Shown here in pieces: positions 51,801 through 61,000 of a stretch of 64,000 nucleotides of DNA. Below the pieces are notes generated by a model. The model saw only the letters and a program-made list of their open reading frames with translations. It ran no database searches and was not told the DNA's origin. Each line of letters starts with the position of its first letter. The first letter of the stretch is position 1. Source of the stretch: Strix aluco (Eukaryota; Chordata; Aves; Strigiformes; Strigidae); the NCBI RefSeq assembly GCF_031877795.1, contig NC_133932.1, positions 940,001 to 1,004,000 of the forward strand. The letters run 5' to 3'. The translations under genes were made by a program, and so were the position numbers.

Positions 51801-53485
51801 GGTAAAGTTCAGTGGGAGCAACATGTGCATCTGGGCTGCATTAAGAACAGAAGGATGAAACCACCACATGAGAACCACAAGCCAAACAGACCATTAAGGT
51901 TAATTGCTTTTGGTAACCTTGAGTTGTCACGTGAATACCGACACTGAGAAAGCACCCTGTGAAATGTATCAGCTGGCCAGCTCGTTGCTTTCCAGCATCA
52001 GCCTCACAGATGACATTCTGCAGGATGGCTTCAGAGAGAACAGAGACCTGCTTTTAAGTTTTAGCATAGGCGCCCATTAGTCCCACAAACCTAATTGCAG
52101 GAATTTACTAGCACAAGATCTGCTTATACACGCATTTGCACACCACAAGTGAACCACACCTCTGATTTATTAAATTTGAAGCACAAAAGTTGCCCTTGTA
52201 GCTCTGCTAATTTAATTCAGGCATAACTCAGAATTGCAGAAATTTGAAAGTTGTAAACAAATATTTTTCCAACAATTCATCGCTTGTTACAGACAGTCAC
52301 TGCAACTGGCCATAAATATTAACCAAACACCAGAAACATGACATGGACAAATTCCTTTCTGCCAGACGTGTCACAGTTGTGCTCGTAACACAAACAGCCA
52401 ATGGACACTGCTGTACAATAACCAGTTGAACAGGAAGCCTACAGACAAAGACTATGGATTTTAGTCTCAATCCCTCCCACCTGCCCAAAACCCAACCAAC
52501 CAACCAACCAAAAAAAAAAGCCCACCACAAAAATACTCAACTGCTGAACTTACTGAGTAACTCCACTAGTCTCATAGGAAGGAGGAGCCCTCACAGAGGA
52601 AGTCTGTCCATAAAAGCTAATCCTGCAAAAAGGGAAACGTCACGAAACCGTGGTTTGCGATAAACAAACCACAACAGAAAGCCATTCACATCAATTGTAT
52701 GCTATAAACAAGAAAAATAGAGGCATGTCAATCACTACTTTTAAACGCTATCACTGTGATCTTCATAACACAAACACACTGGTCAGTCCTGGCCACAGCT
52801 GTGCAAAGGCCAGTGGAAACTCAACTGCTTCGATAAGCACCCTGAATTTTAGGTCCCAAGCCACCTGTCCTGTGCAGCCTGGAGACAGTGAAGGCTCACT
52901 TCCCACAAGGTTGCCACCAGGACTCAACAAATTTCAGCTTTTCAAAAGGTGCCCACTACACCTGCAGTCATTCCCATGTGTGGAGCAGGTCTCTCCCACG
53001 TCATTTATCAGACATCTAAAGGAACACGCTAACAAACAACACACATGGAGTGGGAGGAGATATGGACACATGACACACACAAGTAAGATCTCCCCTCACC
53101 TGAACACCTGTTTTCATGAAACTCAGAGGGGCTCCCTATCTCCGAGATCCCCACCTCTCCATACAACCAGGCTCAAATCCACTAGTAGGTTTAAACGTGA
53201 CACAAGAGGGGGTGACAGGACAGAACGATCACATTCATTCCCTCACAGTACGAACAACACCAACCACAAAATACCCACACAGAGTAGCAATCACTTCTGT
53301 TGATTACCAGCAAACTGCTGTTCAGCAACTCACAGCCACATCTCTCACACAGCCATGAGGGTGTTTGCACTGTAAGTGAACAAAGCATCACCATACCAGT
53401 AGAGGTTATTTCTCCACAGATTTCCGTGCAGTATACCATACATAACAGCAGCAGCCAGGATAAAAACCAGAAGAATTCGTTTCAT
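30770..53485 (-). CDS. ST3GAL6: ST3GAL6: type 2 lactosamine alpha-2,3-sialyltransferase, nine coding exons
   Basis: Exons on the - strand, in order: 53485-53397, 51259-51182, 48642-48539, 47221-47158, 40538-40443, 38310-38124, 37042-36905, 32557-32405 and 30850-30770. They give 329 residues; human ST3GAL6 has 331. The family transfers sialic acid from CMP-Neu5Ac to Gal-beta1,4-GlcNAc ends in the Golgi, contributing to sialyl-paragloboside and selectin ligands. I see a type II signal anchor (about 4-22), sialylmotif L from Cys115-Cys118 ([11 protein letters not shown]) into the next exon (RMNNGPVIG), motif S ([20 protein letters not shown], 257-276), motif III HYYG (291-294) and motif VS His307 to Glu312. 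Cys118 and Cys271 are the expected disulfide pair. N-glycosylation sequons occur at NKT129, NTT, NSS287, NDT295 and NLT327. All splice sites are GT/AG and all phases agree. It lacks the features of ST3GAL3 and ST3GAL4. Confidence 0.95.
30851..32404 (-). other. ST3GAL6: ST3GAL6 last intron
   Basis: Phase-0 GT/AG intron of 1554 bp. No repeat or other element was recognised. Confidence 0.85.
32405..32557 (-). CDS. ST3GAL6: ST3GAL6 coding exon 8 (sialylmotifs S and III)
   Basis: A 153-base phase-0 exon after CATTTCAG, with donor CAG|GTAAG. It encodes [37 protein letters not shown] and [14 protein letters not shown]. The S motif with Cys271 and motif III (HYYG) are complete. Confidence 0.96.
33134..33400 (+). 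mobile_element. CR1 LINE, 5'-truncated 3' end
   Basis: It starts abruptly at AGCGCCAGGACAAGAGGGAA and ends at GATTCTAGGATTC, the CR1 octamer-repeat terminus. It is nearly identical in sequence to 35339-35606 and to the reverse of 18811-19085. It lies antisense to ST3GAL6. Confidence 0.93.
35050..35606 (+). mobile_element. CR1 LINE, 5'-truncated
   Basis: It aligns by eye with the CR1 copy at 56140-56660: TTCAGTTTTGGGCCCCTCAC, then TCCAGAGAAGGGCAACGAAG, then the tail shared with 33134-33400, ending GATTCTGGGATTC. The left boundary is uncertain by about 30 bp. Antisense to ST3GAL6. Confidence 0.92.
36421..36530 (+). repeat. G/T-rich low-complexity tract
   Basis: An irregular run of G3-G6 blocks separated by T-runs (such as TTGGGGTTTTGGGGGG). 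It carries well over four G-runs, so the + strand could form a G-quadruplex. The + strand is the template strand of ST3GAL6. Confidence 0.8.
36905..37042 (-). CDS. ST3GAL6: ST3GAL6 coding exon 7
   Basis: A 138-base phase-0 exon after CTGTTACAG, with donor GAG|GTAGGC. It encodes [20 protein letters not shown], then [20 protein letters not shown], in close agreement with human. Confidence 0.95.
37043..38123 (-). other. ST3GAL6: ST3GAL6 intron with an old CR1
   Basis: Phase-0 intron of 1081 bp, more than half of it occupied by the diverged CR1 at 37270-37850. Confidence 0.85.
37270..37850 (+). mobile_element. Old, diverged CR1 LINE fragment
   Basis: Recognisable CR1 3'-region words in order: GGACAACACGCACCAGGAGC (counterpart of the CR1 segment before the reverse-transcriptase end), ACTCTTCTCAGAGGTGCACA, GAGGAGAAATTCTTTCCTG and GCTTTGAACTTGGCCCTGCT. 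It belongs to a different and older subfamily than the copies at 33 and 35 kb. No intact reading frame. Confidence 0.8.
38124..38310 (-). CDS. ST3GAL6: ST3GAL6 coding exon 6 (end of motif L, central domain)
   Basis: A 187-base exon after CCCTACAG, with donor ATA|GTGAGT. It encodes [20 protein letters not shown], then [17 protein letters not shown] and [17 protein letters not shown]. The open frame runs beyond both splice sites, but those extensions are intronic. Confidence 0.96.
38311..40442 (-). other. ST3GAL6: ST3GAL6 intron
   Basis: Phase-2 intron of 2132 bp. Only a G/T-rich stretch at about 38796-38850 (TTGGGGTTTTTGGGGGG) stands out. Confidence 0.85.
40443..40538 (-). CDS. ST3GAL6: ST3GAL6 coding exon 5 (sialylmotif L, first part)
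   Basis: A 96-base exon after TTCCACAG, with donor ATAAG|GTAAAT. It encodes [20 protein letters not shown] followed by [11 protein letters not shown]. This is the CMP-sialic-acid-binding L motif, including the structural Cys118 and GNGG. Confidence 0.96.
40539..47157 (-). other. ST3GAL6: ST3GAL6 largest intron, 6.6 kb
   Basis: It separates the stem from the L-motif exon. It holds a run of 22 A at 41488-41509 and a C/A-rich tract at 46397-46500. No CR1 or coding exon was recognised, and an extra coding exon is not needed because the flanking phases agree. Confidence 0.8.
46397..46500 (+). repeat. A/C-rich low-complexity tract
   Basis: A C7 run followed by AAACC/AAAACC words and short (AC) runs. 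On the ST3GAL6 sense strand this is G/T-rich with several G-runs. Confidence 0.75.
47158..47221 (-). CDS. ST3GAL6: ST3GAL6 coding exon 4
   Basis: A 64-base exon after CTTTCTAG, with donor ACAG|GTGAGA. It encodes [20 protein letters not shown]. The first part is conserved (FRLALS.LQ.C); the last seven residues diverge from mammalian ST3GAL6. Confidence 0.9.
47222..48538 (-). other. ST3GAL6: ST3GAL6 intron
   Basis: Phase-1 intron of 1317 bp; nothing else recognised. Confidence 0.85.
48539..48642 (-). CDS. ST3GAL6: ST3GAL6 coding exon 3
   Basis: A 104-base exon after TTCATTAG, with donor GCAG|GTTTGT. It encodes [15 protein letters not shown], then [13 protein letters not shown], matching the human YGSDKFDLPYG block. 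Confidence 0.94.
48643..51181 (-). other. ST3GAL6: ST3GAL6 intron
   Basis: Phase-2 intron of 2539 bp. It contains an A/C-rich run at about 49875-49910 and a G8/G5 plus (GT) run at 50840-50864. Confidence 0.85.
51182..51259 (-). CDS. ST3GAL6: ST3GAL6 coding exon 2 (stem)
   Basis: A 78-base exon between TTTTGCAG and GTGAGT. It encodes stem residues [20 protein letters not shown], aligning with the human stem segment that carries the CLSKPAF sequence. It starts in phase 2 and ends in phase 2 (GG|). Confidence 0.93.
51260..53396 (-). other. ST3GAL6: ST3GAL6 first coding intron
   Basis: Phase-2 intron of 2137 bp. A (CCAA) repeat followed by an A-tract lies at about 52483-52530. A 217-codon open frame on + at 52650-53303 has no recognisable domain. 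Confidence 0.8.
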
Positions 53486-53496
53486 GACTGGTAGAC
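53397..53496 (-). CDS. ST3GAL6: ST3GAL6 coding exon 1 (start codon, membrane anchor)
   Basis: The acceptor TTTCAG lies just upstream and 11 bases of 5' UTR precede ATG at 53485-53483. The exon encodes [20 protein letters not shown] and continues to the phase-2 donor CTG|GTATGG, which splits the Trp30 codon. A short basic N-terminus followed by a hydrophobic stretch is the type II Golgi anchor. An acceptor upstream of the ATG means at least one non-coding 5' exon lies further right. Confidence 0.93.
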
Positions 53497-55398
53497 CTGA
53501 AACGTAAGAAAAACAAAACAAATTTAAATCCAAGTTCTGCTATTAACGTGAACTTTTATAAAGCATCTTGAAACCTATGGAAGGAAATCATCGTTACTAC
53601 AACCGTTCACCACCACCACAGATTTGATCCCTCAGGTTTGGTTTCTCACACAAAGTCCCAGTGACAGGAGCTGAACACTGCTTTGCACCTACCACACATG
53701 CATGCTCTGCACCAAAGCACTAAGAGAGGTTCACTCTAGGCTCTCCTTGAGGACACAGGAAGAAAATGGGCTCTTCCAGAAGCATGTCAGAGTAGGAGCT
53801 CCTTTCTATCGACTGGCAGCCCAAAGAAACCAGCGTCTTGGGTCAGAAACTGGCCTTACACCACCCACTACCAGTTTCCCTAATTACACAGTTAAACAAG
53901 CATTGGCACTTTGCAGGAGGCAGATAGGCTGATGCCGATGAAGCAGAACAGGGTATGAACTGACACAAGTTGCTACTGGCTTTTTTAGGATCACTGAATA
54001 TTATTAAAGTCTGGGTTTGGGCATCTAAAGCTGCACTGAAGTTGTCTGCTTGTGCCCTCACATCCTGCAGAGTCTCCAACTCTTGACACAGGCCAGACTT
54101 CATTGCTTAAGTAACAGAAAAATACTATTTTCACACATTGCAAAGTGAGGAAGAGAAGTTAGCACCCAATCTGTGGAACTTACTACGTTATGGAGAAATA
54201 ACAGAGAATGTCTTCATTTTTCAAATAAGAGTTTTCACCTCACTGCACAGTCTACCAAAAGAAAAACAGAAATATCAAAAGCTCATGTATCTGGCAAGAC
54301 ACACCGGGGGAAAATCAAGTTCTGCATAGCTCACATCTAACACACTGAGCTGCCCTTTCAGTAGCTATGAATGAACTCTTGTTGCTTAATCTTGTGAAAG
54401 TCCAAAATAGCCTTTCTGGCCACAAATTACTGTGGAAATTTACTTGAGAGCTATATCCTTCTATTATTTTCACTTGTCCCCCTATCATGGTAAGCGGGTT
54501 CAATGCACACAATGAATAAACACCTACTTGCACATCTATATTTTAAAGTGAAGGTAACAAACAAGCTGTCCAGCAAAAACAAGCCAAACCCAATCATACT
54601 GCTGCATTTTCCAAGAGCAGAGCCTTTGGCTTTACAGTTTGGGTTTTGCAGGGGTTGTTTTGGTTTACATTTTTTTTTTTTAAATTCTATGTTGCTTTTT
54701 AAAATATTTATAGAGTTACTGTTATTTTAAACCTGTGTTAAACACTCCTAAGGCAATAAAACTCCAAATAGCTATAGTCCAAGTGATTTATAGCAGTATG
54801 CTTTATATAGTACCATCTTAACATCATACTTTGTATTAAAGGCCAAGAAACTACTAGAGAGCTGCATTTTGTTATTAGAAATTGAGAAGCAAACTACTGC
54901 CACTCACACAGCTTCACCCCTGAAGAAATGCCTAACTGAACTATTTGTTACAACGACTTGAGAGCAACAAGCCACCACTTCCTTACTTCCCCCTCCCCAT
55001 ATCCTTCACAGGAGTTTAATTGCAGAGTGAGAGTTTTATACAGCATCTAGCAGTAACTAAACCATGCAATGAACAAGCTATAATCTATCAACCTTAAGTA
55101 TATCCTCCAGGCCATCCCACTCTATTCTGGATGAAATATTCATAGGCTGCAGCTGTTGCAATTTCAACCTTTCATCCCTCGTTGGGAAGTCACACTGCCT
55201 CCTTTACAGTTCCAACTCCCTCGAGTCTTCTTGAAGTGTCACTGCAAATTTTTTTTTTGACAGACACTCTCAACTTCTAGAGCAAACCCTGAGTTTTATT
55301 AATAATTTTGTAAGTCTTTCCCTAAAACTGCAAGAACATTACAAGAAAACTCACCTACTGGGTTTAGTCAAGTGTCACTAAGAGCAATTGGCTCATCA
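53497..55398. other. ST3GAL6 5' region, intron or upstream sequence
   Basis: The splice acceptor at the start-codon exon implies this is intron leading to a non-coding 5' exon. No such exon or CpG island was recognised. Confidence 0.5.
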
Positions 55399-56663
55399 TC
55401 TTGCGTGCCACCATGTGGCACGTACAGGACAACCAGGTGATCAGGCCCAGTCAGCACGGGTTTATGAAAGGCAGGTCCCGCTTGACAAACCTGATCTCCT
55501 TCTATGACACGATGACCTGCTTAGTGGATGAGGGAAAGGCTGTGGACGTTGTCTACCTAGACTTTAGTCAAGCTTTTGACACCATTTCCCACAGCGTTCC
55601 AGAGAAACTGGCTGGTCACAGCTTGGATAGGTGTACTTTTTGCTGAGTAACAAACTGACTGGATGGCCGGGCCCAAAGAGTTGTGGTGAATGGAGTTAAA
55701 TCCAGTTGGCAGCTGGTCACAAGTGGTGTTCCCCAGGGCTCAGTATTGGAACTAGTTCTGTTTAGTATCTTCATCAATTATCTGGATGAGGGGATCAAGT
55801 GCACCCTAAGTTTGCAGATGACACCAAGTTGGGTGGGAGTGTTGATCTGCTCGAGGGTAGGGAGGCTCTGCAGAGAGACCTGGACAGGCTGGAGCGATGG
55901 GCTGAGGCCAGCTGGGGGAGTTTCAGTAAGGCCAAATGCTGGGTTCTGCACTTGGGCCACAACAACCCCCAGCAGCGCTACAGGCTTGGGGAGGAGTGGC
56001 TGGAGAGCTGCCTGGCAGAAAAGGACCCAGGAGTACTGGTTGATAGTCAGCTGAATATGAGCCAGCACTGTGGCCAAGACATCCTATAGCATCCTGGCTT
56101 GTATCAGCAATAGTGTGGCCAGCAGGACTAGGGCAGTGATCATCCCCATGTACTTGGCACTGGTGAGGCCGCACCTCGAGTACTGTGTTCAGTTTTGGGC
56201 CCCTCACTACAAGAAAGACACTGAGGGGCTGGAGTGTGTCCAGAGAAGGGCAACAAAGCTGGTGAAGGGTCTGGAGCACAAGTCTTATGAGGAACAGCTG
56301 AAGGAACTGGGGTTGTTTAGCTGGGAGGAGGCTGAGGGGAGACCTTATCACGCTCTACAACTACCTGTAAGGAGGTTGTAGTGAGGTGGGTGTCAGTCTC
56401 TTCTCCCAAGTAACAAGGGATAGGATGAGAGGGAATGGCCTCAAGTTGCACCAGAGGAGGTTTACCTTGGATATTAGGAAAAATTTCTTCACAGAAAGGG
56501 TTGTCAAGAAGTGGAAGTGGTTGAGTCACCATCCCTGGAGGTATTTAAAAGACATGTAGGTGTGGTGCTTAGGGACACGGTTTAGGGGTGGACTTGGCAG
56601 TGTTAGGTTAACGGTTGGACTCAATTTTAAAGGTCTTTTCCCAGCTCAACGATTCTATGATTT
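55399..56663 (+). mobile_element. CR1 LINE, 5'-truncated, with reverse-transcriptase remnants
   Basis: About 1265 bp, antisense to ST3GAL6. Translations in shifting frames show the CR1 reverse-transcriptase order: QHGFMKGRSRLTNLISF, VYLDFSQAFDTISHSV (motif A Asp), [10 protein letters not shown] (motif B) and [10 protein letters not shown] (motif C). In-frame stops and frameshifts interrupt it, so it is inactive. The 3' end is GATTCTATGATTT, the CR1 terminus. A full-length CR1 is about 4.5 kb, so most of the 5' part is missing. Confidence 0.95.
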
Positions 56664-57644
56664 ACTTGAAAAAGATACTGTGCTCTTTTGGGTTTTCTTC
56701 CTTTCATTGTCAGTGTTTTTACCCCCTCCTGCTTTGCAAAAGTTTGCTACAATATCCCACTAAAGTGGAAATCAAGTGTTTACTTTTCACTCCCTTAATT
56801 CAATCAATGCAAACTTCAGTTAAACAACAGAACATAACTAATTAGCTCTTTATCTGAAGCTGCTAAATTAACACTGATTGACTCGCTGATTTTGCTAACT
56901 TCAGTGTAAAAGAGAACCTTGCTGAAGAGTCCAATGAAGTTACAGAGAAAAGACAAGGCAAAGCTGCCTATAAACAGTCTTAAAAAAAACCCCAATTCAT
57001 AACAGTATTATTCACAGAGAAAAAAATGTTCTGTTTGTATTTACAAAGGTAATTAGTATAGCCTGCAAAAATGTAATTAAAACAAGAGAATATAAGTCAA
57101 CATTGTTCTTCAAACAGGATCATAAGGAATCTGTAACAGCTTTCAGTATCTTATGTAGGACATTCAGCCTGGCACACACCTGAGAATGGAGCATCATTAA
57201 GGGTGTACTTAGCTCTTAGGAACATAAAATGGTCTTTAATTATAGGAGTGTCTTCTCAGCATCCCATCCCCCAGTGCCTGGCATCATTCAGTGCTTTGAA
57301 GAGAAAGTTCTGTAGTCAAGAAAGATGGTCTTTTTAGTGAAGACTTTGTTAACCTGGTTTAGTAAACAGAACCATTACCTTGTTTACAGTAGAAATTATT
57401 CTGGGTGTATTTTTAACAGTGACAGCATTTTCCAGCTCTCCCTCCCTATTTAAAATAGCTTAGTGTTATAGAAAGTTAATCAAAGGAAAACAAACTCCTT
57501 CAATGCAAATACCGCACTAGAAAATTCCCATAGTCAGAGATATAAGAAAAAAGGCAATTGAGAAGACACAGTTCACATGTAAAATGACAGTCCTATTCCA
57601 GCTTATTTACCATAACACAAGACCCAGCATCTTGATTTAAGCCT
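56664..57644. other. Non-coding, ST3GAL6 5' region
   Basis: AT-rich sequence; nothing recognised on either strand. Confidence 0.5.
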
Positions 57645-57700
57645 CTCAACCTGACTGACAGAGGTCACGGTGCCCTTAGGTCCAGGTCAGTCAGGTTGAG
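57645..57700. repeat. Perfect 15-bp inverted repeat
   Basis: CTCAACCTGACTGAC at 57645-57659 is the exact reverse complement of 57686-57700, around a 26-base loop. Loop and right arm contain AGGTCA at 57662-57667 and 57684-57689 and AGGTCC between them, resembling nuclear-receptor half-sites. Confidence 0.9.
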
Positions 57701-58046
57701 CAAAACAAGGAGGACAAAGCTGGAACTCAACTAACCCAATTCTCTCCTCTTTCTAAAAGGCCTACAGTGATCCACACAATGAAAGGGGTGAGGAACCCAG
57801 CAGCCAATGCCTGATATTCACACTGTTAGCTGGTTAATCTTCTGCAAGTAAACAAGCAACGGGATGCATAAGTGTTGTAAAAAGATTGATGAGCATTTTT
57901 TAATAGGAATCTAAGCTAACTTCCACTGTTCAACTTCCCACCCCCGCCAAGGCAGACCTACAATTACAGAATTAGATAAGACAGACTCTGTTACGGTATT
58001 GGGAGATCAGCCTGCATCTCCTGTGGACAGATGGCTCCACCCCAGC

Positions 58047-58073
58047 CATATACCCAATACATTTGGGTATATG
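58047..58073. repeat. Perfect 11-bp inverted repeat near a TATA-like site
   Basis: CATATACCCAA (58047-58057) pairs with TTGGGTATATG (58063-58073) across a 5-base loop. CTATATAAGCCC follows about 10 bases downstream. Confidence 0.85.
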
Positions 58074-61000
58074 AGAAATTAGCTATATAAGCCCAGGGGC
58101 TTTTGTTCCCTTGGTGGAAGTGGGGAACCAACATCCTTGTCAGAGCTGCACCTTTACTTACAATTAGTCATTATTCTGCTACTTCAGTAAGTGTGGCATC
58201 TGATAAGAGCCACTATCTCACAGCCTCTGTTTATCTTTCAACTTACACATGCAGTTGATGCAGCCATGCCACCAAATAATCACATGGGAAACTACAGCCA
58301 TTGGGCTGGGCAATCACATGACCACACTACAATTGCTTTTCTTCATAGCACTTGCAAGCCTTCTTTCTGCTTTCTTGCTTAAAATTAATAATACAAGGCA
58401 GGAGGCTTTTTAATCTGTCCTACTTATTTTTTTGTAAAGCACCTTTGACTATTACTAAACAGTTAATAAATATTTAATTTAAAAGTAGTTACTAAATTAA
58501 ATATTATTCATCTTAAAACAATCTTAGCTCCATACCTAGTCTTGTGACAGTTTAACTTCTTGCTGCTGCAATTAACTGACAGCAGGAAAATTTCAGCTCA
58601 CTCAAACCTCAAATTCCCAGACCTTGTAGTTGTGGGGGAGGAAGGGAAGTGAGCTTGAGAATGTGCTTTGAGCGGACCTTAAAATTTAAAGAGACAGCGG
58701 AAGAAGCAGATAAAAGCCTACGAAAAAGTTTAAAAAGAAACATCAGGATTTTTAAGATGTAGTCAGTGTTTTGTGGGCTTGCTTGTGATCCCCAGTCCTG
58801 CAGCACTGCTTCCTTTCGGTCAGGATGTAGGGCATGCCCGGTGGAACCACACAGCAAAAGGACAACCAAGAAGGGAGTTTTCTCATGTCATCATTTGTCT
58901 CAAGTTCAGCTGCCAAAACATGAGCACATTATGGCACATATCTACATATTTCTTCTGCCAAATCTATACACTATTCATCATTAACTCTTCCGGTACTTGC
59001 TCTAAGTACGGGCATAGTTCATTAATTTACCCCCTCTTCAGCAAGGAAGCGCTGTAGAGGACGATGCAATAGCACTGCAGCAGAGTCCTAACGGTACTGA
59101 AGTGGCTGAGTCAGTCTAGTGCCTTCCCTCACACACTCCTTAAATTTTTTCATCATTTCCAATGCTCTTTTATGATTTTAGTTTATTAAGAAACAGAAGT
59201 CCCCAGAAATATTAAGTTTAAATAAGGAAGGTAGATATATCGGATTATCCTAGCAAAGCAGCCCTCAGTTAGAACTACGTTTCTAACTCTCCAACAACAG
59301 TGACTTGGTTTTGAAGTGGTAAGTTTAACAGCATCTTAATGGGAAAAGATTCTTGCTAACCTGCCCCACCCCACACAAAACCAAGCAGTTATTCCTGTTC
59401 TTGAAGGCCTGCACAAACCATGACACCAAAAAACTAAAGTTTTACTGTGTCAAAATGTCATTGGAGACTTCCATCATCACACCACACCTATAATCTGACA
59501 TTTTCTGGCTCTTTCTGCCCTAATCTCTTTCAACAATGAGGGAATAAGCGGTAGAGGAAGAGTTTGCTGACTGTGAGATCTAGAGACTTCTTCCCCTCCA
59601 AGAGCATACAGAACCAACCATTTACTTCCACAGCATCCTGATAACTGTGACACAAGACAGTCTTCCTCCAGAGACAGCTTCTCTTTGTTAAGGAAGCTTT
59701 CCAAGGTTTCCCCTCAATTTCCCCTTTCTCCAACTATGGCAGAAGACCTGAAAAGAAATAGCAAGATCGTATTTTCTCCAAGTACTCAACAGCAAGCAAT
59801 GATGTCCAGTAGATTTTACTAAATCACAGTAGTAGCAATGTTCAGTCGATTCAGCCAACCCTTGTTCTTCATTAAGCTACTACCGCCAGAAATGCAGCCT
59901 CTACTGACATTAACCTACTGGGGAGAGACAGACTGGAGCTGTGTCCACCTCTGACCTTTTGCATGGCTGCACACTAATTCAGGACAGGCTGCAAGAGGTA
60001 ATAGATTGGGTGTAGGGCCTAAGTGCTTGCCTCCTCCCTTTCATCATCTTGCTAATTGCGAAACCTATTCTGCACCATAAGAGACAGCGATACATTTATG
60101 ACTTTGTGGACAATTCATGATTATTTTATTCCATTTCTGTCTATAATGAAAGACACCAGTACTTTGCTCCTCACCAGAACATGCCTGCCAACGGGGTCAA
60201 GCAAGGAGGAAAAGCAACTTAATATTTTTCATTGACAAACGCCATTTCAGTTCGCTTCTGTCCAAAATCTTCAAGGAGATCTCTGCATGACTTTCCCTCA
60301 TGTGACTCTCCAGTCCTACTCAGAAACTCAGAAACTCTTTCCATGCAGGCATACCCTTTGGCTAAAAGGTACTGATAAAGAATCCAAGTCCAGTCAAGTC
60401 TATTGTATTTTCACCCCCTGCAATCCTAGTTTACCTAGACAGGACAGCTGGTAGAAGAGGGAGGTTAAGCTCCCTTCCACAAGGTTCCAGGCAGGCCCAG
60501 GAACAAACAGTTTATCTCTGTGCCTTGGGCATAACAGCAACACAGCACCTACACCCCTCCAAACCTTCACCTCCAGCCCCACTACCACCTCCAAATGGAA
60601 GAAATCAGGTATGGTGGCTTGTTCTAGCCAAAACTAAGCCCTTCAACATTTCAGGCAAGATCTGAAAAACATGAGCTTGCAGCCTTCCAGGAAGACATGC
60701 CATCAATAGGGAGAGTTTGGCAAAAGCTGCAGAAGATCTACAGGTCCCGACTCACTCTTACAGTCTTATCACCATGCTGACTCTCTTGTTCTCACTTCCT
60801 TTTTATCTAGTGCAGTATCATCTGTTCAGCGGTGTAACTTCTTTTCCGCTCCTCTTCCCTCCCTCTGCCTGAGCACACAGTAGCTTTTACACACGCCCAA
60901 CAGCGGGAGCAGGAACAGAAAAAAATGAAAAGGCCTGAGAAAAAGAGAGGTTGCATGCACTCATCGGACTGTTTCTTGGATAGCAAGAAGACATGTGTAC

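Noticed and set aside
52650-53303. 217-codon open frame on + opposite the first ST3GAL6 coding intron
   Set aside because: Low-complexity Thr/Ser/His composition, no domain, no splice-consistent context; probably chance.
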